64,000 bases of DNA from Novipirellula aureliae (GTDB lineage Bacteria > Planctomycetota > Planctomycetia > Pirellulales > Pirellulaceae). Made by a program: the position numbers and the translations under genes. Positions 36,223-45,572 of this stretch are shown piece after piece; positions within the stretch are counted from its first letter, which is position 1; every line of letters begins with the position of its first letter. The notes under the pieces are model-generated. The model had not been told where the DNA came from, did no database searches, and worked only from the letters and a program-made list of their open reading frames with translations. Location: NCBI RefSeq assembly GCF_007860185.1, contig NZ_SJPY01000005.1, positions 1 through 64,000 of the forward strand. Direction: 5' to 3'.

Positions 36223-37121
36223 GATGTGGCTCCTACTGCATTCAATCGTTCAATCAGTTGTTCACATTTTCGGTATCGAAGGTGTGGTGATTTGCCCAGC
36301 ATTCGCATGATGATCGCGCTGAGATCTTCAGGGAAGTTGTCGACAAGTTCGTGTGGCGGCGTTGGATGAAACTTCATGACCTTAGTGAAGAAGTTCTCTG
36401 AACCATCGCCTCGGGTATAGAAAGGATGATCGCCCGTAGCCATCTCATACATGGTGACGCCGAGCGCGAACATGTCGGATCGGAAGTCCATGATCGTCCG
36501 ACGATTCCCATAGTCGAACTGCTCGGGAGAGAAATAGATGCGGGTTCCTACTAGAAAACCGCCACTGAGTGAATCGCCAGCTTTATCAAATGCTAGGCCC
36601 GCGTCTAACAGGACAAAGTTGCCGTCGTTACGGAGCATAATATTGCCAGGTTTGATGTCTCGATGAACTTTCTTGAGTTCCCAGATCGCCGCAATGGCGT
36701 GGGTGATTTGGACGCCGAGTCGAACCACTTCAATTGCGGAAAGGCAGCGGCCTCTTTTGATTTGCCGCAAATCAGAACCGGTTATCAATTCCTCCGTGAA
36801 AAAGATTAGCCGCTCGCCGCTAATCTCAATGAACTCCAATCCGATAGGACCAAGCTTGACCATGTGCGGCGATTTGCACTGCCGCATTGTCTCGACTTCG
36901 CGTTTGGCTCTAACCACCACATCCGGGTCGTACTCGGACTCCATTTCATCGCTTTCGACGGTTTCAATCGGTGCTCGCGAGAATTTAAGAGCGTACCGTT
37001 CTCCATCGATCTCGCCTGAAAAAACGATTTTTTGTCCGCCACGTCCTAGCGGTTGGACGTCCGAGACGGATGTGATCGCAGACTCAATTTGATTCGGTGT
37101 TAAATTTGGCAATTCTACCAC
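36219..37121 (-). CDS. Ser/Thr protein kinase
   Basis: 300 residues, a kinase domain with no membrane helix or sensor domain. Visible are the glycine loop GRGGQKIVF, the lysine in YALKF, an alpha-C glutamate in KREVETM, the catalytic loop VHRDIKPGNIML, DAG in place of DFG (VLLDAGLAF) and YFSPEQ for the APE motif. All catalytic residues are present, so it should be active. Planctomycete kinases are often long membrane proteins, so this soluble form paired with a 396-residue partner is unusual. It is the first gene of the two. Confidence 0.88.
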   Translation of the reverse strand: MVELPNLTPNQIESAITSVSDVQPLGRGGQKIVFSGEIDGERYALKFSRAPIETVESDEMESEYDPDVVVRAKREVETMRQCKSPHMVKLGPIGLEFIEISGERLIFFTEELITGSDLRQIKRGRCLSAIEVVRLGVQITHAIAAIWELKKVHRDIKPGNIMLRNDGNFVLLDAGLAFDKAGDSLSGGFLVGTRIYFSPEQFDYGNRRTIMDFRSDMFALGVTMYEMATGDHPFYTRGDGSENFFTKVMKFHPTPPHELVDNFPEDLSAIIMRMLGKSPHLRYRKCEQLIERLNAVGATS

Positions 37122-37344
37122 AGAAAACTCTCCAATAATTTGCCAGCACTGCTATATCGCCCTGCGGTCACCCTTCAAGAAAACGAATTCCGAAATTGGC
37201 GTGATACCAACTTAGATGCCTTAACAAACCACAGTTTATCGCACTAAGGCTGTGTCGTCGCCTCCAGTAAGCTACATATTCTACGATGGCATCTGGCCCG
37301 CTACGGAGAAGAACTTATCCCCGTAATTTGCAGCCATTAGCGGG

Positions 37345-37890
37345 CCAATTCGACAGACTGCCGAACTACATATTCAGCTTCGATCCGATGACTTGGCGTT
37401 CTACGGACTGACCCGTGCTTTTGTTGCTAACATCCTGCAAACTGCACTCCAAGGCGAAGTCGTCTCGCAGGTTCTCGAAGGACAACGTCGTTTCGATCTT
37501 TTAATTCGTTTGGAAGAAGAGTATCGAACGGACTATAAGAATCTGGGGCGATTGCGAATCGATCTGCCGAGTGACAATGACCATAAAAGTCGCGGGCAAA
37601 TTGAACTTCGCGAAGTTGCTGAGATTAGCGAAGGCACAGGCCCGAACGCGGTTAACCGCGAAAATGCTCGACGGCGGATTGTGATCCGCTGTAATACGGA
37701 CGGTCACGACTTGGCAAGTGCTGTGGAAGAGATCAAACAGAAACTTGATCAGCAAGTTATGTACAGCCTCATCATGTCGATTGCTACCAGCGATCCGCTT
37801 GAAGTGCAGATGTACAAACAAGCGATCCCACCAGACGCGGGGATCGTTCATATAACTGTCGAAGTCCACCAGGATCGTTTAGCGAGATGA
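37345..37890 (+). pseudogene. Chimeric remnant: RND pump fragment fused to a CDF C-terminus
   Basis: Residues from 37345 (AELHIQLRSDDLAFYGLT, then VVSQVLEGQRRFDLLIRLEE and NAVNRENARRRIVIRCN) align with the intact RND pump at 45573 (IELDRDRLLEYGLT, VVSEVLDGMRTFDLLVRMKE, NVVNRENVRRRVVIQCN). From 37759 the frame continues as MYSLIMSIATSDPLEVQMYK, a near copy of the DmeF-like tail at 56880. The rest of both parents is missing, so a new 180-residue ORF was formed by deletion or recombination. It is probably non-functional. Confidence 0.8.
37759..37876 (+). repeat. 118-bp copy of the DmeF-like gene tail
   Basis: This stretch matches 56880-56997 with about seven differences by eye. It marks a segmental duplication between the decayed RND locus and the CDF locus 19 kb away. 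Confidence 0.85.
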
Positions 37891-38111
37891 AGAAAGAGAA
37901 ATTTAGCTAGGTTTAGTGTTGCCTACGGTCGTGACTGTGAACGATGCGTGCGTTGATCGACTGTCTGCGATGTTGTACTGGAATCCGCCGACGTTAAGTG
38001 ATCTTCTACGGCCCGCTTCGGCATGGAACTTGCACCGCACATTGGTGGACGAGATAGTGACCGGGCATCCAATTCTTGCCAGCGAGCAACAGATAAGAAC
38101 TTACCGTGTCA

Positions 38112-38148
38112 GTTGCTTCCAGCCGCCGTCATGGCGGCAAGATGCTAC
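38112..38148. repeat. Palindromic repeat GTTGCTTCCAGCCGCC / GGCGGCAAGATGCTAC
   Basis: Two imperfectly complementary 16-base arms around a five-base loop. Related arms are at 25078, 43809 and 58545. Here it sits exactly at the 5' edge of the RND C-terminal fragment, marking a junction. Confidence 0.6.
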
Positions 38149-38491
38149 CATCTTTCTGTTCGGCATCGCAGTGATGAATGGCGTCGTCTTGATTGAACAC
38201 ATTCGCGCGTTACGCGAATCGGGAGGCAACATGCAAGAGGCGGTGTTCAGTGGGGCGGTGGACCGAGTGCGACCGGTGTTGATGAGGGCTACGACCGACG
38301 CATTGGGATTTCTACCGATGGCATTTTCAACCAGCAGCGGTGCCGAAGTTCAACGCCCACTGGCGACCGTCGTCATTGGTGGAGTGATTACATCGAGCCT
38401 ATTGACATTGATCGTGCTGCCGTCAATCTACAAGTGGTTCGAGCCAAAGAATGAAATCAACGAAGATGTCAACGAAGAAGAGAACGAATGA
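38144..38491 (+). pseudogene. C-terminal fragment of a CzcA-like RND pump
   Basis: Reading TIFLFGIAVMNGVVLIEHIR, then AVDRVRPVLMRATTDALGFLPMAFSTSSGAEVQRPL, it matches TM10-12 of HME-RND pumps such as the one at 21418 (RLRPILMTTL, PMAFSTGMGAEVQRPL). It ends in an acidic tail and overlaps the next gene by four bases. With 37345-37755 it represents a pump that lost its N-terminal two thirds and an internal part. The preceding codons 37916-38143 look non-coding. The fragment may still be translated, coupling to the ATPase. Confidence 0.8.
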
Positions 38492-40968
38492 GTAAAGTCA
38501 AAATAGAACTCAGTTTCCTACTGCCCGGCGTGCCGGATGCTCGCGACAAATGTGTCGAGCGAATTGGAGAGCGGTTGCGTATGCACACCGGGATTGATGA
38601 CGCACATCTCTCGGCTGCGGACGAAAGCCAGCCCGATCGATTGTGTATCCATTTCGATCCCGATGCGATCTCGATGGTTGACGTTCAGCAGATCGCCCGT
38701 CGGGAAGGGGCCAAGTTGGACGATCGCTACGGTCATTTCGTCAGGCGTATCGAATCCGTTCATGCGCGGCGCGCCTCTGCCATTGAATCACGTCTATCGC
38801 GAGTGGGCGGTGTGCTGGAAGCCGCCGTAGCACCCGACGGTGCGGTTCGAGTCGAATACGATCGTAACGTCACCGACGACCAGGCGATTGAAACGGCTTT
38901 GCGGAAATGGTCCAAAACCAGCGAACTCGTCGAGGCGGATCACGCTGGCCATAAACATGAGGACGAGGGTCATGAGGACGACGACGATCACGGTGGCCAC
39001 GACCACGCACACGGCGGTATCTTTGGGCCGCGAAGCGAATTGATTTTTGCCGTTCTGTGTGGCGTCTTCCTGTTGGTCGGATGGCTGCTGGAAACATTCA
39101 CGCCAGTCATCGACTGGATACCGCTGGGTTGCTTCATCGCCGCATACATTTTTGGCGGTTACTACACGGTCACCGAAGCGATTGAAAAAATCCGGGCTGG
39201 CAAGTTTGAGATCGACTTTCTGATGATCGTCGCTGCAGCGGGTGCAGCGTGGTTGGGAGCATGGGCAGAGGGCGCGCTACTGCTGTTTTTGTTCAGCATC
39301 GGCCATGCTTTGGAAGGTTATGCGATGGGCCGAGCCAAACGAGCCATTGAAGCCCTATCGGAACTGGCACCGAAAACCGCACGAGTTCGACGCGATGGAA
39401 GCGAATCAGAAATTCCCGTCGAAGAGTTAGTTGTTGGCGACGTTGTTATCATCAAACCTGACGAACGAGTGCCCGCAGACGGTTTTGTGATCGCCGGTGA
39501 GTCCAGCGTCAACCAAGCACCGATCACGGGCGAAAGCGTGCCCGTTGATAAGCGACCCGTCGATGATGCGGGTTCAGCAGCGTCCGATCCCGAGTCGCTT
39601 CCGCCGGAGCATCGTGCATTCGCCGGAACGATCAACCAGTCGGGGTCGCTTGAAATCCAAGTCACCAAATTGGCATCCGAAAACACGCTAGCCCGCGTCG
39701 TTACGATGGTCAGTGAAGCCGAGACGCGGGTTTCGCCAACGCAGAAGTTCACCAAAAAGTTCGAGCGTTACTTTGTGCCTTCGGTCATCGTCGGTGTCGT
39801 GCTGTTACTTTTCGCACCACTCGTCATCGACGAAACCTTCAGCGAATCATTTTACCGAGCGATGGCCGTTCTGGTGGCGGCCAGCCCCTGTGCGTTGGCA
39901 ATTGCCACACCCAGTGCGGTACTCAGCGGCGTTGCCCGAGCCGCACGCGGTGGCATCCTCGTCAAGGGTGGCGGGCCACTGGAAAGTCTCGGCAGTCTCG
40001 ACGCGATTGCCTTTGATAAAACGGGAACGCTCACCGAAGGCGAACCGAAAGTCACGGACGTTCGCACCGCCGATGGTGTCGATGAAACTGACTTGTTGCG
40101 AACCGCAATCGCAGTGGAAGACCTCAGCAAGCATCCGCTTGCTAAAGCAGTCGTTCGCGACGGGAAGAAGAGATTGGGAGAAGGGGAGTTTGGGAGTGGG
40201 GGAGAGATTCCAGATGCGACTGATTTGCAGAGTATTACTGGGCGCGGGATTCAGGCAACGGTTGAAGGTGACGTGGTACATATTGGCAAAGACGACCTAT
40301 TCGCCGAAGTCGACGGGCCGCCGCTACCGGACAGCGTTCGCCAGATTGTCGAATCGCTCGAACGCAACGGGCGCACGACGATGATCGTGCGACGGGGTGA
40401 CCGTTATCTTGGCGTCATTGGATTGATGGATACACCCCGCGAAGCTTCCAAGCGAACCATTGCACGGCTACGAGAACTTGGCATCGAGCGAATGATCATT
40501 ATTTCCGGCGACAACCAGCAAGTTGCCGATGCGGTTGCCAAAGAAGTCGGCCTTGATGAAGCCCGCGGCGACTTGATGCCCGACGACAAGGTCAACGAGA
40601 TCAAAAAGCTGCAAAGCGAAGGCGGCGTTGCAATGGTTGGCGACGGAGTCAACGACGCACCCGCGATGGCATCGGCATCGGTCGGCATCGCGATGGGAGC
40701 GGCGGGCAGCGACGTGGCACTGGAAACCGCCGACGTCGCCTTGATGGCCGACAATCTCGACCATTTGCCGCTGGCGATCGGACTGAGTCGGGCAACCCGG
40801 CGTATCATTCGGCAAAACCTCTGGATGAGTCTCGGCATGGTCGCGTTTCTGGTTCCCGCCACCATTCTCGGGCTCAACATCGGTCCCGCCGTTGCTCTGC
40901 ATGAAGGCAGCACACTGGTGGTCGTCTTCAACGCGCTGCGGCTGCTCGCTTACAAACCCTCACCGTGA
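38488..40968 (+). CDS. P1B-4-type heavy-metal ATPase (CoaT/PfeT-like)
   Basis: 826 residues. The N-terminus has two HMA-like folds without CxxC, then a His/Asp-rich linker (DEGHEDDDDHGGHDHAHGG, about 155-173). Catalytic signatures are TGES, IAFDKTGTLTEGEP (phosphorylated Asp) and VGDGVNDAPAMAS. The metal site is SPC (VAASPCALAIATPS) with HEGSTLVVVFNAL in the last helices, the P1B-4 pattern of Co/Fe(II)/Zn exporters rather than CPC copper pumps. A GGGAGT-type repeat run at 40161-40211 adds residues KKRLGEGEFGSGGEI in the nucleotide-binding domain. ATGA overlaps the RND fragment. Confidence 0.92.
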   Translation: MSKVKIELSFLLPGVPDARDKCVERIGERLRMHTGIDDAHLSAADESQPDRLCIHFDPDAISMVDVQQIARREGAKLDDRYGHFVRRIESVHARRASAIESRLSRVGGVLEAAVAPDGAVRVEYDRNVTDDQAIETALRKWSKTSELVEADHAGHKHEDEGHEDDDDHGGHDHAHGGIFGPRSELIFAVLCGVFLLVGWLLETFTPVIDWIPLGCFIAAYIFGGYYTVTEAIEKIRAGKFEIDFLMIVAAAGAAWLGAWAEGALLLFLFSIGHALEGYAMGRAKRAIEALSELAPKTARVRRDGSESEIPVEELVVGDVVIIKPDERVPADGFVIAGESSVNQAPITGESVPVDKRPVDDAGSAASDPESLPPEHRAFAGTINQSGSLEIQVTKLASENTLARVVTMVSEAETRVSPTQKFTKKFERYFVPSVIVGVVLLLFAPLVIDETFSESFYRAMAVLVAASPCALAIATPSAVLSGVARAARGGILVKGGGPLESLGSLDAIAFDKTGTLTEGEPKVTDVRTADGVDETDLLRTAIAVEDLSKHPLAKAVVRDGKKRLGEGEFGSGGEIPDATDLQSITGRGIQATVEGDVVHIGKDDLFAEVDGPPLPDSVRQIVESLERNGRTTMIVRRGDRYLGVIGLMDTPREASKRTIARLRELGIERMIIISGDNQQVADAVAKEVGLDEARGDLMPDDKVNEIKKLQSEGGVAMVGDGVNDAPAMASASVGIAMGAAGSDVALETADVALMADNLDHLPLAIGLSRATRRIIRQNLWMSLGMVAFLVPATILGLNIGPAVALHEGSTLVVVFNALRLLAYKPSP

Positions 40969-40980
40969 TCGGAGGCTCAA

Positions 40981-41175
40981 ATGGAAATCAAACACATCAT
41001 TCTCGGCTTGCTTGAAGCGGTCGTTTGGTACTTCTTCATCTACTACTGGCTCGACACCTTACGAAACCCAACCCGCAATTTGTGGATTGCATCGGCGGTG
41101 CTGTTGGCATTGTTCTATCTCGGCTTCGTGCTTTTTCCTTGGGTTCGGCACACGCCAGCTTGGGGTGAGTTGTAA
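40981..41175 (+). CDS. Small membrane protein, 64 aa
   Basis: Two hydrophobic helices (LGLLEAVVWYFFIYYWL and IASAVLLALFYLGFVLFPWV) joined by a short polar turn. It has a GGAGG site directly before the ATG and follows the P-type ATPase by 12 bases. It is likely an accessory membrane subunit, but no family was recognised. Confidence 0.65.
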   Translation: MEIKHIILGLLEAVVWYFFIYYWLDTLRNPTRNLWIASAVLLALFYLGFVLFPWVRHTPAWGEL

Positions 41176-41465
41176 TCACGCATCAAAACGTCGGTGGTGG
41201 GCCGTCCATTTGAATTGGGGCGTCTTTTTTAGGTGAACGATCCGCTTGTGGGTTTGGCGGGGCCTCGTCGTCGCAGGGGTTGTATATTCTCACCACACGA
41301 GGGGTTCCGTCAAACTCTTGGGATTGTATCGATCGGACTTGATTTTGATCGCAAATTATCTGTTACAACCGTTCTTATAGGCGTTGCAGGCACATTCGAT
41401 TGCCGAAAAAGGAAGGGACCGAGGGAATTCCTCAAGTCGTTTCTGTCTTTCGCATTGGTGTTCTT
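41176..41465. other. Intergenic region before the outer-membrane factor
   Basis: 290 bases. A frame open from 41400 would extend the next protein, but a signal-peptide start at 41466 is better. No clear dyad, terminator or repeat seen. Confidence 0.4.
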
Positions 41466-43022
41466 ATGATCTCTTACCGCCGTCAACACTTTGCCCGTTT
41501 GCTTTTGCTTGCAACGACCGTTGGAGTAACCGGCTGCACGGCGACACAGCCGTTTGCGGCGCGGACGCACACCAGCCCAACCGACCCTCTGGATTTAGTT
41601 GCCCAGACTGCAAAGGGGCCAAGTTCGCCGGCAGTTCAGCAAGTTGCTTTCGATGAGATGTCGTTGGTCGATTCCAAGCTGGAGGACATGACGCCAGAGA
41701 AAGACAAGCAAGAAGAGAAGGGAGAGAATGACGCTAATGTTCGGTTGGCGGCTCCCTTGGAGAGTGAGTTGGATGGGATGCCGCTGTCAGAATATCAATC
41801 CGGGGTTGCTGCGATGACGCTGGCCGACTTTGAAGCACTTGCTTTGGGAAACAATCCGACGATCCAGGAGTTGGTCGCGACAACACAAAAAGCCGCTGGA
41901 TTCCGCACCCAAGTTGGTTTGCGAGCGAACCCAAGTATCGGCTACCAAGCGAACCAATTGGCCGACCAAGGGACTGACCAGCACACGGTCTTCATTTCTC
42001 AAACGATCGTTACCGCCGACAAGCTTGCTCTGAATCGATGCGTATTAAACGAAGCGTTGCGTGCTCAACTGTTGCAACTTGAGGCTCAGAAGTACCGGGT
42101 GACAACCGATATTAACGTCAAGTTCTACGATGCACTGGCGGCACAACAACGCATTGATCAAATTAGTGATTTCTTGTCGGTCGTCGACAAGGGATTGGAC
42201 TTAGCCGAACTTCGCAAGAAAGCGCTTGAAGGGTCACAACTTGATGTGTTGCAAGCGAAGGTCCAGAAGAACGAGATTGAGTTGGCACTCCAGCAAGCCG
42301 AGGTGAGTTACGCCGCCGCTTGGCGAGAGCTGACGGCACTGGCAGGTAGTCCGCAAATGCCGCCCGTAAGACTATTAGGCGAGCTACCAGAATCAGCAAC
42401 GACATTAGATTGGTCCACGCTAGCATCCACGATTATCGCATCGAGTCCAGAATATCAGGCGGCACAAACGCGAGTCAGCCAAGCGCGGGCGAATCTGGAG
42501 CGTCAATGCGTCCAACCGATTCCGAACGTAGATGTCCAGTTCGCTGCCGGCGTGGACAATTCGACAAATTCAGGATTGATTAACTTGCAAATCGGGGCAC
42601 CTATACCCGTATTCAATAAGAATCAAGGCAACATTGCCGCCGCCAGAGCAGAACTATTGCGTTCAGCACAAGAGGTTCACCGAATCGAGAACTCGATCAA
42701 AGCCAGACTTGGTGCGGTCTCACGCGATTACGATTCTTCGCTGGCAGCGGTCGAGAAATATGCGAAGGATATTCTGCCAAATGCAGCCGAGAGCCTGCAA
42801 TTAGCGGAGACAGCATACAAAGCAGGTGAGACAAGCTTTGTTCAAGTTCTGGTCGCTCGTCGCACCTATTTCGATAGCAATTTGCAGTACATCGCTTCGC
42901 AAGCTCAATTGGGTCAGGCACGTGCCCGTGTGGATGGATACGTGTTAACTGGGGCACTTGACGCAGTGATCGATAACAGCGGTGACGACAGCCTTCGTGG
43001 GCTGACGTTCAGTCAACAATAA
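41466..43022 (+). CDS. TolC/CzcC-like outer-membrane efflux lipoprotein
   Basis: 518 residues from ATG 41466. The signal ends RLLLLATTVGVTGC (Cys 24), a lipoprotein. A Lys/Glu/Asp linker precedes two long helical repeats of the outer-membrane efflux family (ALALGNNPTIQEL, then QTIVTADKLALNR and IGAPIPVFNKNQGNIAAARA). The C-terminus DNSGDDSLRGLTFSQQ is also found as a remnant at 57027-57151. It is the likely outer channel for the adaptor and RND pump at 43985-48776. Confidence 0.88.
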   Translation: MISYRRQHFARLLLLATTVGVTGCTATQPFAARTHTSPTDPLDLVAQTAKGPSSPAVQQVAFDEMSLVDSKLEDMTPEKDKQEEKGENDANVRLAAPLESELDGMPLSEYQSGVAAMTLADFEALALGNNPTIQELVATTQKAAGFRTQVGLRANPSIGYQANQLADQGTDQHTVFISQTIVTADKLALNRCVLNEALRAQLLQLEAQKYRVTTDINVKFYDALAAQQRIDQISDFLSVVDKGLDLAELRKKALEGSQLDVLQAKVQKNEIELALQQAEVSYAAAWRELTALAGSPQMPPVRLLGELPESATTLDWSTLASTIIASSPEYQAAQTRVSQARANLERQCVQPIPNVDVQFAAGVDNSTNSGLINLQIGAPIPVFNKNQGNIAAARAELLRSAQEVHRIENSIKARLGAVSRDYDSSLAAVEKYAKDILPNAAESLQLAETAYKAGETSFVQVLVARRTYFDSNLQYIASQAQLGQARARVDGYVLTGALDAVIDNSGDDSLRGLTFSQQ

Positions 43023-43190
43023 AGCGTTTGCTTCGTAAACTAAATTGTGGGCTCAAGAAATGGTTGCCCTTGACCCGATTAGATAAGCTGAGTAAATATT
43101 AAGGAGCGGCGTGATCGTCTAAACGTCCAATTTACCCGCAGTCGCCATTTTAGACCGCCCCTTTTCCACACTTGTCCAACAGTTTCTTGT

Positions 43191-43709
43191 ATGTTCGCAA
43201 ATATCACTCACATTTTAACGCTCATTGCGTTTGCCGCTCACGCGGTGCTGGGTTGTTGCGCTCATCATTCGCACGCGGGTGGGATCGACTGTTGTTCGAG
43301 CAAGACGACTCAGGTTGCTAGGGATGATGATCATTCGCCAGAGCCGCATGCTCATGTTTGTTGCGGTCATGTTCATCTGATAACGAATGCTCATGACGTT
43401 GACGGTGTTGATGTGCTGGCGGATATTCACAGCGATGTCGAAGCCGTTTGTGCTTCAGAGTCGCCTTGTCATCACGACGATCACTGCAACGGTTCGCGGT
43501 GCAGTTTCGTCGCTGAAGGCTCTCGTGTCCTGAACGTCGATGCACCAATCCTAGTAGGCGAGTTTTCGTTTTATGGTGCGAACTGTGTGGCAAACGACTA
43601 CGCATTGTTGCTATCGCGAGTGATTCAGCAGCGTGTTGAGTCGCCGTTGGGAATGTCATGTCTCACCTCATCTCAGCACTGCGTTCATCTGCAATCTTGG
43701 CAGATTTGA
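43191..43709 (+). CDS. Secreted His/Cys-rich protein
   Basis: 172 residues with a signal peptide (MFANITHILTLIAFAAHAVL). The mature N-terminal half is rich in Cys and His pairs (GCCAHHSHAGGIDCC, PHAHVCCGHVH, CHHDDHCNGSRC). The C-terminal third is ordinary. It precedes the CzcB-like gene by 275 bases, an interval that includes a repeat half-site at 43809. A periplasmic metal binder or sensor is likely; no family recognised. Confidence 0.6.
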   Translation: MFANITHILTLIAFAAHAVLGCCAHHSHAGGIDCCSSKTTQVARDDDHSPEPHAHVCCGHVHLITNAHDVDGVDVLADIHSDVEAVCASESPCHHDDHCNGSRCSFVAEGSRVLNVDAPILVGEFSFYGANCVANDYALLLSRVIQQRVESPLGMSCLTSSQHCVHLQSWQI

Positions 43710-43984
43710 GCGATTTTCTTTTTGCTACCGCTGTAGCCTCATAGAACGGAATTTACTCCGTTACTGCACGCATTGACCATCACGAAAAACCGCAATTCAT
43801 CCGTAGCCGTGGTTTCTAGCCGCCGTTTTGGTTGCGCTGTTTTTCAGCGGTTTCGAGCTACCGTTACGAATCCCTAACCGGTTGGGCTGCGCCCGGATTT
43901 CGGCGAATCCCAAAACCATTTTGGCTACGGCTCAATGAGCTGTGGCAACCGTTTCGCTACACCCCTGTTCATAGAGTACTCGTG

Positions 43985-45487
43985 ATGCGTTGGAAACTTC
44001 CAAAACTACCTTGGCCCGCTATTCGGCTGGTTGTCGGTGTCATTGTTGTCATAGTCGCTGGTTTGACTTACAGCACATGGTGGCCACCGATATCGAATTG
44101 GGTTGATTCGACGCTGATGTCGCACCGTGGGACTGCAACCGAAGATGGGCACGATGACCATGCCGAGCCTGCACCAGTGGCGAATGAGTCGCTGAACCTG
44201 ACTGTCCAGGCGATCAAAAATCTAGGCTTAACACCGGAGTACTTGCGACCCATCGAACTGTCGACCTACCGTCGATCCATTACGGTACCGTCAGTCATCG
44301 TTGCAAAGCCGGGGCGGTCCCAGGTTGTTGTCGCATCGCCGCTCAATGGAGTGGTTACTCACGTTCATGCGGTCACGGGGCAAGCGGTCATGCCAGGCGA
44401 ATTGTTGATGGAAGTCCGGTTGACCTACGAAGAATTGGTTGACAAGCAAACAGAGTACCTCAAGACGTTAAGCGAATTGGAAGTTGAAAACCGAGAGATC
44501 GCTCGCTTAGAAGAGGCGACTCGTAGCGGTGCGGTTTCGGGCAAGTCACTATTGGAGCGTCGTTATGCCAAAGAGAAATTGGATGCACTTCTGCGAGCAC
44601 AACGTGAAGCACTTCGGATGCACGGTTTATCGGATCGCCAGATCGAGCAAATTGGAACAAACGGTCGATTGTTGCAAGAATTGAAAGTCATGGTTCCTGA
44701 CATTGATCGCCATGAGCACGACGAAGAAGAGGACCGGGAACTGCGACTGAGCCAGGCTCCAGTGCGACCGGTCGCGTTTGCAATGCCAGCGAGTCAGATC
44801 GCAGCACCGCCGGCAATTCTCAAATCTGAGGGTCACGAACATCGGCCTTTGGTGGTCGAGGACTTGCAAGTTCATAAAGGCCAAGCAGTCGTTGCCGGTG
44901 ACAAACTCTGTTCGCTTTCTGACTACAGCGAGTTGTTTATCGAAGGCAAGGCGTTCGAGAACGATATGGCGGCGATCAACGAAGCAGTCAAACGAGGATG
45001 GTCCATTGACGCGGTGTTCAAAAATGCCACTGCAACAGAAATCGTTCGCGGGTTGAAACTTGCGTTTGTCGCCAACGCAATTGACCCGAGTTCTCGCACG
45101 CTATCGGTATTTGTTGAGCTCCCAAATGAAATTATCCGTGATGAGACAACGACTCAGGGGCAACGCTATCTTGACTGGAAATATCGATTGGGCCAACGGC
45201 TTGAATTGCAAATACCGGTTGAGCAGTGGGAGAACGAAATCGTGGTTCCGGTCGATGCGGTGGTGAAGGACGGAGCAGACTGGTTTGTGTTCCAGCGAAA
45301 CGGCAACCGGTTCGACCGCATCCCTGTCCATGTCAAGCATCGCGATCAAACCTCAGCCGTGATCGCCAATGATGGCTCAATCTATCCAGGCGACGTCATT
45401 GCCCTGAAGGCCGCACATCAGATGCAAATGGCGGTGAAGAACAAGTCCGGCGGCGGTGCCGATCCACACGCAGGACATAACCATTGA
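43985..45487 (+). CDS. CzcB-like RND efflux adaptor
   Basis: 500 residues. ATG 43985 starts a membrane anchor (about 12-34); the upstream frame reads through repeat-derived sequence and is rejected. A HlyD-like barrel-sandwich core follows (VVVASPLNGVVTHVHAVTGQ and later VEDLQVHKGQAVVAGDKL) with a helical hairpin. It ends GGADPHAGHNH. It is followed by a GATTGAAG-type palindrome and the RND gene, in an operon with the outer-membrane factor two genes upstream. Confidence 0.88.
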   Translation: MRWKLPKLPWPAIRLVVGVIVVIVAGLTYSTWWPPISNWVDSTLMSHRGTATEDGHDDHAEPAPVANESLNLTVQAIKNLGLTPEYLRPIELSTYRRSITVPSVIVAKPGRSQVVVASPLNGVVTHVHAVTGQAVMPGELLMEVRLTYEELVDKQTEYLKTLSELEVENREIARLEEATRSGAVSGKSLLERRYAKEKLDALLRAQREALRMHGLSDRQIEQIGTNGRLLQELKVMVPDIDRHEHDEEEDRELRLSQAPVRPVAFAMPASQIAAPPAILKSEGHEHRPLVVEDLQVHKGQAVVAGDKLCSLSDYSELFIEGKAFENDMAAINEAVKRGWSIDAVFKNATATEIVRGLKLAFVANAIDPSSRTLSVFVELPNEIIRDETTTQGQRYLDWKYRLGQRLELQIPVEQWENEIVVPVDAVVKDGADWFVFQRNGNRFDRIPVHVKHRDQTSAVIANDGSIYPGDVIALKAAHQMQMAVKNKSGGGADPHAGHNH

Positions 45488-45562
45488 CGATTGAAGATTG
45501 AAGATTTTTTCCTTCAATCTGCATTCTTCAGTCTGCGTTGTTCAATCTACAATCTTCAATCG
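45488..45562. repeat. GATTGAAG-type palindromic element
   Basis: CGATTGAAGATT (45488-45499) and AATCTTCAATCG (45551-45562) are perfect 12-base inverted arms around degenerate copies of the same word. It fills the gap between adaptor and pump. Related copies are at 46432-46464 inside the pump, at 48777 and near 49553. Confidence 0.75.
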
Positions 45563-45572
45563 TAAATCTTCA

